The translations under genes were made by a program, and so were the position numbers. The notes below the pieces were generated by a model, which saw only the letters and a program-made list of their open reading frames with translations, did no database searches and had not been told where the DNA came from. This document shows positions 1 to 5,534 of a stretch of DNA of 7,500 nucleotides, in pieces. How positions within the stretch are numbered: the first letter of the stretch is position 1; the number at the start of each line of letters is the position of its first letter. The DNA is from Bacillus cereus ATCC 14579 (GTDB lineage: Bacteria > Bacillota > Bacilli > Bacillales > Bacillaceae_G), in the NCBI RefSeq assembly GCF_000007825.1, contig NC_004722.1, positions 277,501 through 285,000 of the forward strand, given 5' to 3'.

Positions 1-133
1 AGCCCCCCTCAAGATGAGATTTCCCATAGCGTAAGCTAGTAAGATCCCTGAAAGATGATCAGGTTGATAGGTTCGAGGTGGAAGCATGGTGACATGTGGA
101 GCTGACGAATACTAATAGATCGAGGACTTAACC
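1..133 (+). rRNA. 23S ribosomal RNA, 3' end (partial)
   Basis: This is the 3'-terminal part of a large-subunit rRNA; the rest lies left of the window. The segment contains the conserved late helices and ends in the stretch GAGGACTTAACC at about 122-133, the characteristic 3' end of Bacillus 23S rRNA. A complete 5S gene follows 51 bases later in the same orientation, as in a standard 16S-23S-5S operon. The exact mature end (133 or 134) is set by RNase processing and is uncertain by a base or two. Identification is by recognition of conserved sequence. Confidence 0.96.
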
Positions 134-184
134 ATATAATATGAAGCAAATGTTATCTAGTTTTGAAGGAATATGCCTTCATAG
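134..184 (+). other. 23S-5S internal transcribed spacer
   Basis: This 51-base spacer holds no tRNA. It contains a short hairpin, TGAAGG (164-169) pairing with CCTTCA (176-181) around a six-base loop, immediately before the 5S sequence. The sequence is transcribed as part of the rRNA precursor, and the hairpin is well placed to take part in 5S maturation, but that role is inferred from position only. Confidence 0.8.
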
Positions 185-300
185 TTTGGTGATGATGGCA
201 GAGAGGTCACACCCGTTCCCATACCGAACACGGAAGTTAAGCTCTCTAGCGCCGATGGTAGTTGGGACCTTGTCCCTGTGAGAGTAGGACGTCGCCAAGC
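185..300 (+). rRNA. rrf: 5S ribosomal RNA
   Basis: This is a complete 116-base 5S rRNA gene. It begins TTTGGTGATGATGG and ends GTCGCCAAGC; these termini pair to form helix I (TTTGGTG... with ...CGCCAAGC). The interior holds the near-universal loop segment CCCATACCGAACACGGAAGTT and the late-arm segment GAGAGTAGGACG. Length and termini match Bacillus 5S rRNA. It is the last gene of the rRNA operon: an intrinsic terminator follows within 7 bases and no tRNA cluster is attached. Confidence 0.97.
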
Positions 301-306
301 AACTTT

Positions 307-335
307 AAGACGAGTCAGAATGACTCGTCTTTTTT
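307..335 (+). terminator. Rho-independent terminator of the rRNA operon
   Basis: A perfect 11-base-pair stem is formed by AAGACGAGTCA (307-317) and TGACTCGTCTT (321-331), closed by the three-base loop GAA and followed by a T run to 335. It sits 6 bases after the 5S gene and is a textbook intrinsic terminator for + strand transcription. On the - strand the base sequence after the hairpin is TTAAAGTTGC, not T-rich, so it should terminate - strand transcripts poorly. The final codons of the convergent WbsX-like gene are encoded within this element. Confidence 0.93.
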
Positions 336-1391
336 GTATGCTTTCATACCTCTATCAATTGCATTTTTAACCCCTTCTAAATAAGAAAATCCATATTTTT
401 TATCTGGCTCTAAGTAAGTTCCTTCCGCCCACTCGTTCCATGCGTTAATAAATAAAAACTCGCTGTTATAAAAAGAGTAAGTACGATGAATTTGCTTGCT
501 TAAATATATGGTGAACTTTTCAGGGGTAGAACCTACAAAGATGCTGCTATTCGCGTTTTTACGTCGTGCAGTATTATCCCAATCAACAAAAGCCCCGGGA
601 AATGTTTTTTTCTTTGGGAGCGATCGTTGTAATATATACATCCATACTTTATCGTAGTCCCAAACATTTAATTGCATATCAGAATCATATATTACCTTAT
701 TTATGTCTGAAGAGCTATCATGGGCAATTGTATAGAAAGGTTCAAACTGAATGCTGGCATCGAATCCATTTATATTAGGTAGTGGAAAACTGTTTAATGT
801 TTCAGCAAAGTATATACCTTTTAAACCATTTGCTCGCGCTAATGCATTCCAGTAATTAAGCATTTTTTCACAATCAGGAATATGTCCTGGACGATAAATA
901 ATGAATAGAGGTTTATCATCTATATAAATATATCTCTCATCTTGGAAAGCCTGTAATAAATAATCAAAGTGTTCCTTCCAATCAGATATATCTCCGTAGT
1001 CTTGAGGCATTAATATATGTTTATCGAGACCATCCCAAGATTTTGTCCATGGTTCATTTGCCCAAGAAAGACAAAAAGGGAAGTCAGGTTCCTTCATCTT
1101 TAGTACCTCATTAAAGGGTGTTTCTAATAGTCTTTTTCCCTTAAACCAGTAATGATAATAACAAAAACCATATATACCGTATGCTTTAGCGATTTCCGCT
1201 TGCCACTTTCTTACGGAGGGGGTAGTTAAGTCGTAATAAAAATCTTGATAAGGTTCCCTAGGTTGATAATGTCCTGAAAATAAAGGTTGTGCACTTTTAG
1301 TATTTGTCCATTCAGTAAATCCTTTCCCCCACCATCGATCATTTTCTTTAATTTGATGGAATTGTGGTAAGTAAAAAGCGATTATTTTCAA
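315..1391 (-). CDS. WbsX / glycoside hydrolase 99-like glycan-processing protein
   Basis: This 358-residue protein matches the WbsX (GH99-like) family found in O-antigen, capsule and other polysaccharide loci. Family members are variously called glycosyltransferases or GH99-like hydrolases, and the exact reaction is not established. Visible family motifs are FYLPQFH (6-12), GFTEWTN (24-30), YGFCYYHYWF (74-83), WANEPW (110-115), FVDWDNTAR (268-276) and NAWNEWAEG (316-324), the last followed by YLEPD. There is no signal peptide or membrane segment, so it is probably cytoplasmic. The start is TTG at 1391-1389, chosen because GAGGGGG lies 7 bases upstream and the nearby ATG at 1407 is out of frame and soon stopped. 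It is the last gene of the - strand set, 224 bases after the methyltransferase gene; no clear promoter or terminator was found in that gap. Its last four codons and TGA lie inside the rRNA terminator hairpin. Function within the cluster is inferred: adding or trimming sugars on the glycan. Confidence 0.9.
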   Translation of the reverse strand: MKIIAFYLPQFHQIKENDRWWGKGFTEWTNTKSAQPLFSGHYQPREPYQDFYYDLTTPSVRKWQAEIAKAYGIYGFCYYHYWFKGKRLLETPFNEVLKMKEPDFPFCLSWANEPWTKSWDGLDKHILMPQDYGDISDWKEHFDYLLQAFQDERYIYIDDKPLFIIYRPGHIPDCEKMLNYWNALARANGLKGIYFAETLNSFPLPNINGFDASIQFEPFYTIAHDSSSDINKVIYDSDMQLNVWDYDKVWMYILQRSLPKKKTFPGAFVDWDNTARRKNANSSIFVGSTPEKFTIYLSKQIHRTYSFYNSEFLFINAWNEWAEGTYLEPDKKYGFSYLEGVKNAIDRGMKAYKKDESF

Positions 1392-1398
1392 GTTATAT

Positions 1399-1405
1399 CC
1401 CCCTC
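1399..1405 (-). promoter_or_regulatory. Ribosome binding site setting a TTG start
   Basis: On the - strand this reads GAGGGGG and is followed after 7 bases by TTG (1391-1389). The strong site with ideal spacing supports TTG initiation of the WbsX-like gene. The ATG just upstream (1407-1405) overlaps the site, is in another frame and meets TAA after four codons. Confidence 0.8.
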
Positions 1406-1615
1406 ATGTTTTTCGTAGTTCAAGTGTTGGGAAGTTATTCTTGATTTGGTGAAGCAATTTTAAAACAAGAGATATGTTATCTGTTTACTGTCTTTTTATG
1501 GTATGTATTGGATTTCTTTAAGCTTACTTAATTAAGAGAGTATTAGGTAATTTGATATATAGCTGAAATAGAAAGTGCTTTTCGTCATGAAATTTATTAC
1601 GTTGAATGAAAGGAA

Positions 1616-2488
1616 TTAAATTTTTTGAAGGACAAAGAGGGCCTGTGGTAATCGATTTACATCATCAAAAAAGTCTTGTAGCTTTAAATATTTCTCATAA
1701 TGATTTTCAATATAAGTCCTAGGTATAACAGTTTCTCCGTAAAAACTACTATTTCTAACATCTCCTGCACCAGTAGGACTGTGAACAAATTTGCCGTTTT
1801 CATAATCCGAGATGGCGCGATGTATATCTGGAAAAGCTTGAGATAAAGTTTTATGCCATCCTGTTTGAATTAATTCAGGATGTTCTTGGAATTGTTGACA
1901 AAAATCAAGAAAATAGCGCGCTTGTGTTGTTGCGATGAAGATTCCACCAGGGCGAAGAACTCTTGAAAATTCTTTTACCCAATTTTCGGCAGTTGCTTCG
2001 GATAAATGTGAGAATACAGAATAAGCGAATATGATATCTAATGAATTGTCACTAATAAATTCTACAGGGGGATGTGGACTTGCTGTTTTATATATCCCTC
2101 TTCCTAGTGTTTCATTACAAAGTGTGATCATCGCAGGATCGACATCAATGCCAAGTAAATTTTGATCAGAGGCATCTTTAAATAAGAAGCGTATAATTCT
2201 TCCCCATCCGCAGCCGAAGTCTAAAACTTTACTTTCTTTATTCAAGGGAACCCCTAAATTTTGGGCGTATTCTTTTATATGTCTATAAAACAAATATGCT
2301 TCGTAAAGAGCATGTTCATAGGAAGCACCTACAAATTGTTTTTGAATTTCTTCAGGAGGAAACCTAGGTACGGGAACCCCATTTATCGTTGTTTGTGAAC
2401 AACTTTGTATAAATAAATTTAGAAGTTCGACATCAGATAGTGAATTAACAAGATGATCAAAATCACTTCCTAACTTAAATTTATTCAT
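1616..2488 (-). CDS. Class I SAM-dependent methyltransferase
   Basis: This 290-residue protein is predicted to transfer a methyl group from S-adenosylmethionine to an unknown acceptor. The Rossmann-fold landmarks are clear: motif I VLDFGCGWGR (88-97), the acidic end of strand 2 in GIDVDPAMI (113-121), strand 4 with DIIFAYSVFSHL (151-162), and LRPGG (178-182) before strand 5. An N-terminal region of about 85 residues and a C-terminal region of about 100 residues flank the core and may carry acceptor specificity. The ATG at 2488 is supported by GGAGG 8 bases upstream (2497-2501). The gene follows the four-cysteine methyltransferase gene by 27 bases on the same strand, so the two are very probably co-transcribed. 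The core and the C-terminal YGETV block resemble the methyltransferase at 5528-6304, suggesting distant paralogy. In this context a sugar O-methyltransferase is the natural inference, but small-molecule or protein acceptors are not excluded. Confidence 0.9.
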   Translation of the reverse strand: MNKFKLGSDFDHLVNSLSDVELLNLFIQSCSQTTINGVPVPRFPPEEIQKQFVGASYEHALYEAYLFYRHIKEYAQNLGVPLNKESKVLDFGCGWGRIIRFLFKDASDQNLLGIDVDPAMITLCNETLGRGIYKTASPHPPVEFISDNSLDIIFAYSVFSHLSEATAENWVKEFSRVLRPGGIFIATTQARYFLDFCQQFQEHPELIQTGWHKTLSQAFPDIHRAISDYENGKFVHSPTGAGDVRNSSFYGETVIPRTYIENHYEKYLKLQDFFDDVNRLPQALFVLQKI

Positions 2489-2515
2489 TTGTTAAACCTC
2501 CGAATTATATAGTGA

Positions 2516-3238
2516 TTAAACTTTATTTTCTTGCTTTTTACTAATAAAAACATGTAAAAATTCAGCATCTAACCCTAGTGATCTATCCTTTTGTAAATAA
2601 ACAATGGTATACATGTTTGCGTGTGTATAAATATATTCAATCATATCCTGCCCCCAATCGAACGTTACTAAAGATCCATTCTCATCAATAGGGTTTCCAT
2701 GATAAATGGGCTCTTCAATATATTCAATCACTTCTTGATTCATTCTTGCTCTTTGCACAGTTTTTGTGAGTGTATGATACCAAGGGACAGTAAATACATG
2801 AGCGCCGCCAGGTTTTAATACTCGTTCTATTTCTTTAAAGGCTTTGTTTGGCGTCATTACATGCTCAAAAACGTCTTGAGTAATGAATAAATCAAAAGAT
2901 TCATCTTCAAAAGTCATGTCTTCTAAGTTCTCACATCTAATACCTTGAAAGTATTGGCCAAGAGGATAATTTTTAAAGTATTGAGAATAAGTATAGTTTT
3001 TACAGTTTTTTAATAGTAGCTGAGTTGTAATTCCTCCAGGAGAGGATTCGTGGATACTATAGGAATTCCATTTTGGAAAAAATGTATGCAAGGCATGGAT
3101 TAAAGCTCGCTGCCTTGGTATAGAGTTACATGTAGAACATAAATAATGATCTCTAAGCCAATCATTATGCTCTATAAATGTAGCTTTCTTTTCGCAAATA
3201 ACGCAGTACCCATTATTGTGTTTCAAATTGATTTCCAC
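2516..3238 (-). CDS. SAM-dependent methyltransferase-like protein with N-terminal four-cysteine motif
   Basis: This 240-residue protein belongs to the methyltransferase type 11 superfamily. Four cysteines near the N-terminus (C12, C15, C34, C37, as CVIC and CSTC) are spaced like a zinc ribbon, and the following NSIPRQRAL resembles the CxxC-S-x-x-R-x-R signature of a family common in polysaccharide loci. Motif I is degenerate: HESSPGG (63-69) replaces the usual DxGxGxG. Later motifs are better kept, with FDLFITQDVFEHV (115-127) and VLKPGG (140-145). The start is GTG at 3238-3236, supported by AGGAGGG 7 bases upstream; a nearer ATG is out of frame. It is followed after 27 bases by the second methyltransferase. 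It may be a sugar methyltransferase with an altered SAM pocket, or a non-catalytic partner. The fold assignment is fairly sure; the acceptor is unknown. Confidence 0.87.
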   Translation of the reverse strand: MEINLKHNNGYCVICEKKATFIEHNDWLRDHYLCSTCNSIPRQRALIHALHTFFPKWNSYSIHESSPGGITTQLLLKNCKNYTYSQYFKNYPLGQYFQGIRCENLEDMTFEDESFDLFITQDVFEHVMTPNKAFKEIERVLKPGGAHVFTVPWYHTLTKTVQRARMNQEVIEYIEEPIYHGNPIDENGSLVTFDWGQDMIEYIYTHANMYTIVYLQKDRSLGLDAEFLHVFISKKQENKV

Positions 3239-3245
3239 ACGACAT

Positions 3246-3252
3246 CCCTCCT
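3246..3252 (-). promoter_or_regulatory. Ribosome binding site setting a GTG start
   Basis: The - strand reads AGGAGGG, 7 bases before GTG at 3238-3236. This near-perfect site fixes GTG as the start of the four-cysteine methyltransferase gene. The ATG in between (at 3244) is in a different frame and would give only a ten-codon peptide. Confidence 0.82.
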
Positions 3253-3267
3253 ATGTTAAATGCAATC

Positions 3268-3295
3268 TATTTATGGAAAGTATGATACACGTCAA
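3268..3295 (-). promoter_or_regulatory. Possible sigma-A promoter upstream of the methyltransferase pair
   Basis: On the - strand TTGACG (3295-3290) is followed after 16 bases by TAAATA (3273-3268), giving a predicted start near 3261 and a leader of about 23 bases that still includes the ribosome binding site. The -35 is good; the -10 is poor. The 218-base gap separating this gene from the sulfotransferase makes a separate promoter plausible, but the match is weak. Confidence 0.3.
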
Positions 3296-3456
3296 CAATC
3301 AGCGAAATCAAAGGGGGAATGGGTGAAAGTTAGGTATTTTTTAAAATTGCGATTAGGAGAAGGGAATAATCAGTTGAAGAGAACCCCCAATCGAATTAAA
3401 GTTTCACTTTATGCTATGCGATGCATCAGCTTTTATTCATGGGAAAATGTATAGAC

Positions 3457-4251
3457 TTAAAATATCCCTTTCGTGTATGGGTACATTTCAAAATCCTGTG
3501 CGTATATTTCTGTAACTAAATCCATAGTTTCTTTATCATAAAAGCTTTCGTATGTTGGAAATCGTGGGAAGTCTGTATCTGTAATGCTAAGTTCTGCATA
3601 GCTCCCTGCATAAATCATCTTGTGTGCGCGATGATGATCTGAATTTGTAAGAAGTGCTAAAGGGGATTTTATCAAATCGTACGTGTGTTCTAGTTTGGTG
3701 ATTTGTGTATTAAAATCTTCTAAAGGAATATAACATTGGATGAAGTTTTCTTCACCAGGGACGTATTGTTGACTAAAATGTATATCTAACGCTAGAGAAT
3801 TGGAGCCGAATGCCTGAACGTAATATAAAAATTGTTTAAATGATATTCCTTGATTACTATATTTGTCATTATAAAAATAATGACGGATACTTTCCCATTG
3901 AGGGCTAGCATATGGGTTGTCAGCAAGTAATAGAAATGAGCTGACAGCCCTTGTATAGGGATTTCGCACAAGTTTACAAACATCCTTTTTACCCTCTAGA
4001 AGACCATTTTGTAACTCGGGTATGTAATTTGTATTGTTCTTATACACCCAGAACTCATAGTAATGAATAAAGTCATTGTATTTCTTTGCTTCAGTAAATA
4101 ATCCGATTTGAAAAAAGAACCAATTAGCTAACGCGGTGCATCCGCTTCTATGACTCCAAAATAGTATAATCGGAAAGTCTTTATGGTAATGTGGAATTCG
4201 ATCTTTATGTAGAATTACATGATTTAAAAGTTCTTGATTTATATTTTTCAT
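3457..4251 (-). CDS. Sulfotransferase family 2-type protein
   Basis: This 264-residue protein looks like a PAPS-dependent sulfotransferase, which would move sulfate to a sugar hydroxyl. The putative 5'-phosphosulfate-binding loop is WSHRSGCTAL (32-41). The 3'-phosphate-binding element is KLVRNPYTRAVSSF (93-106), with the expected Arg and Ser. DIHFSQQ (156-162) corresponds to the DxHxxPQ-like block of carbohydrate sulfotransferases, and the C-terminal IYAQDFEMYPY (249-259) matches the usual ending of the family. There is no membrane anchor, unlike the Golgi enzymes of animals. The ATG at 4251 has AAGGAG 10 bases upstream. It is the first - strand gene left of the divergent region and probably starts a transcript; the next gene begins 218 bases after its stop. 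The nearest alternative is a sulfotransferase-fold protein with another role. The family call is fairly secure; the substrate is unknown. Confidence 0.86.
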   Translation of the reverse strand: MKNINQELLNHVILHKDRIPHYHKDFPIILFWSHRSGCTALANWFFFQIGLFTEAKKYNDFIHYYEFWVYKNNTNYIPELQNGLLEGKKDVCKLVRNPYTRAVSSFLLLADNPYASPQWESIRHYFYNDKYSNQGISFKQFLYYVQAFGSNSLALDIHFSQQYVPGEENFIQCYIPLEDFNTQITKLEHTYDLIKSPLALLTNSDHHRAHKMIYAGSYAELSITDTDFPRFPTYESFYDKETMDLVTEIYAQDFEMYPYTKGIF

Positions 4252-4350
4252 GAGTTCAGCACTCCTTTTTGGGAAATTTGTGTATGTAGACGTTTTTTTT
4301 ATGGGTTAAACAAGTGAGGATTGTTTATTAAATATATTCATGGGGATGAG

Positions 4351-4378
4351 TAAATATTATGAGTGTTTTTGCAGTCAA
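4351..4378 (-). promoter_or_regulatory. Possible sigma-A promoter of the sulfotransferase gene
   Basis: The - strand shows TTGACT (4378-4373), a 16-base spacer and TATTTA (4356-4351) in the divergent intergenic region. A start near 4345 would give a leader of about 90 bases. The -35 is good (5 of 6) and the -10 is weak. Placement in the only long gap upstream of the gene favours a promoter here, but the region is AT-rich and chance matches are common. Confidence 0.33.
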
Positions 4379-4421
4379 CCTGAATAAGGAAGCTATTCTA
4401 AAATGAAAATATAAAATAAAG

Positions 4422-4450
4422 ATAATGAAAATTTATAACAAACATACAAT
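4422..4450 (+). promoter_or_regulatory. Possible sigma-E-type (mother-cell) promoter of the epimerase gene
   Basis: CATACAAT (4443-4450) is a full match to the Bacillus sigma-E -10 consensus CATACAnT. An ATA (4422-4424) lies 18 bases upstream, at the wide end of the usual spacing for the short -35 element; its flanking bases fit the extended -35 poorly. Transcription would start near 4457, leaving a leader of about 88 bases before the ATG at 4545. No better sigma-A promoter was found: TTGACG at 4505-4510 has no usable -10. If real, the epimerase would be made in the mother cell during sporulation. Confidence 0.35.
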
Positions 4451-4544
4451 GATAAGAAGATGAATAATCGAAATGATCCAGTTTATTTGTGTATATTTTT
4501 AGGTTTGACGACGGGGAAAAATTTATTACTAGAGAGATGATATT

Positions 4545-5489
4545 ATGAGGAAGAATAATTATTTAATAGTAGGTGGAAATAGTTTCATTGGTATCAACCT
4601 CGCATTGGGTTTATTGGAACAGGGGCAAAATGTAAAAGTATTTTCCAGACATATAAATAATTTTCCTCAAAATATTATAAGTGAAGTTGAATTTATTAAA
4701 GGTGATTTAGAAAATGTTGAGGATATATATAAGGCTTTAGTGAATATAGATATTATTATTTATTTAGCTGCGACGTCTAACGTAGCAACTTCAATTGAAG
4801 ATGTTTTCGGTGATATTAATAGCAGTCTATTTTTTCTTAATTTCATGGAAAGTGTTAAAGATTTTCGTATTAAAAAAATTATATTAGCTTCTTCGGGAGG
4901 CACAGTTTATGGTGAACCTGAATATTTGCCTATTGATGAGAAACATCCATTAAGACCACTTTCCCCGTATGGAATAACAAAAGTTTCGCTGGAGAATTAT
5001 TTGTATTTTTATAAGAGAAAATATGGAATAGATTATGTTGTATGTAGATATTCTAATCCGTATGGAAAATACCAAAACCCCTTAAAAAAAGTTGGGGCGA
5101 TAAATTGTTTTTTGTACCAGCATCTCAGTAATGAAAGGATTCATATATATGGGAATCCAGAGGAGATTATTAGAGATTATATTTATATCGATGATTTAGT
5201 TGAAATTACTATACAACTAGCACAATTAAATCAATTGAAATCTTGCGTATACAATATAGGGAGTGGCAAAGGTCTTTCTTTAAAACGAATTATAGTGGAA
5301 TTAGAGAAAATAACAGAAAGAAAAGTGGATTTTATCTGTTACAAACAAAAACAAGAGAACGTTCAAAAAATCATTTTAAATATTGATAAGATAAAACAAG
5401 AATTGAATTGGGAACCTAAAATAGATTTTAAACATGGGATTAGATTAAATAAGCTATGGATTGAAGAGTTCTTATATAGTAAAAAATAA
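4545..5489 (+). CDS. NAD-dependent sugar-nucleotide epimerase/dehydratase (extended SDR, GalE-like)
   Basis: This 314-residue protein is an extended short-chain dehydrogenase/reductase of the kind that epimerises or dehydrates nucleotide sugars. The dinucleotide-binding loop is VGGNSFIG (9-16), with Ser where the middle Gly of GxxGxxG usually sits. LAAT (74-77) follows strand 4. The catalytic set is SSGGTVYG (116-123) with Y142 and K146 in SPYGITK, followed by RYSNPYG (168-174), the substrate-side block of the GalE group. RDYIYIDDLV (210-219) and NIGSGKGLSL (237-246) are also typical. No membrane segment is seen, so it is cytoplasmic. The ATG at 4545 is preceded by a modest AGAGAG about 8 bases upstream. 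It is the only + strand protein gene, converges on the methyltransferase at 5528 and shares its terminator. Sampled stretches are more AT-rich than those of its neighbours. It probably supplies a sugar donor for the cluster; the exact sugar and whether it is an epimerase or dehydratase cannot be told. Confidence 0.92.
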   Translation: MRKNNYLIVGGNSFIGINLALGLLEQGQNVKVFSRHINNFPQNIISEVEFIKGDLENVEDIYKALVNIDIIIYLAATSNVATSIEDVFGDINSSLFFLNFMESVKDFRIKKIILASSGGTVYGEPEYLPIDEKHPLRPLSPYGITKVSLENYLYFYKRKYGIDYVVCRYSNPYGKYQNPLKKVGAINCFLYQHLSNERIHIYGNPEEIIRDYIYIDDLVEITIQLAQLNQLKSCVYNIGSGKGLSLKRIIVELEKITERKVDFICYKQKQENVQKIILNIDKIKQELNWEPKIDFKHGIRLNKLWIEEFLYSKK

Positions 5490-5534
5490 TAACCCACACT
5501 CTACTTGTATAAGCAGAGCGTGGGTTATTATTTT
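5483..5534. terminator. Bidirectional Rho-independent terminator between convergent genes
   Basis: Bases 5483-5502 pair with 5515-5534 to give a 20-position stem with a single mismatch (A5498 against C5519) and a 12-base loop. The GC-rich middle (ACCCAC with GTGGGT) is flanked by an A run on the left and T run on the right, so each strand ends in a T-rich tail after the hairpin. It therefore should stop both the + strand epimerase transcript and the - strand methyltransferase transcript. Both stop codons (5487-5489 and 5530-5528) lie within the stem. Confidence 0.93.

Noticed and set aside
301..335. tRNA genes after the 5S rRNA
   Set aside because: The terminator follows at once and no cloverleaf sequence is present; the downstream DNA is coding on the other strand.
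566..778. Open frame of 70 codons on the + strand
   Set aside because: It lies entirely antisense to the well-supported WbsX-like gene and its translation shows no recognisable domain.
1498..1505. CATACCAT on the - strand as a sigma-E -10 upstream of the WbsX-like gene
   Set aside because: One mismatch to the -10 and no ATA at the proper -35 distance; also no sigma-K -35 AC at the expected spacing.
3260..3454. Open frame of 64 codons on the + strand in the intergenic gap
   Set aside because: No ribosome binding site precedes the ATG, the translation resembles no family I know, and it points against the flanking genes. An internal GTG near 3321 has a GGGGG upstream but gives only about 43 residues with no support.
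3792..3983. Open frame of 63 codons on the - strand
   Set aside because: It lies inside the sulfotransferase gene in another frame; a shadow of that gene.
4279..4286. CATACACA on the - strand as a sigma-E -10 upstream of the sulfotransferase gene
   Set aside because: The only nearby ATA is 13 bases away, short of the normal spacing, and the transcript would begin at the ribosome binding site.
4505..4530. TTGACG as a sigma-A -35 for the epimerase gene
   Set aside because: No acceptable -10 lies 16-18 bases downstream, and the start would fall almost on the ATG.
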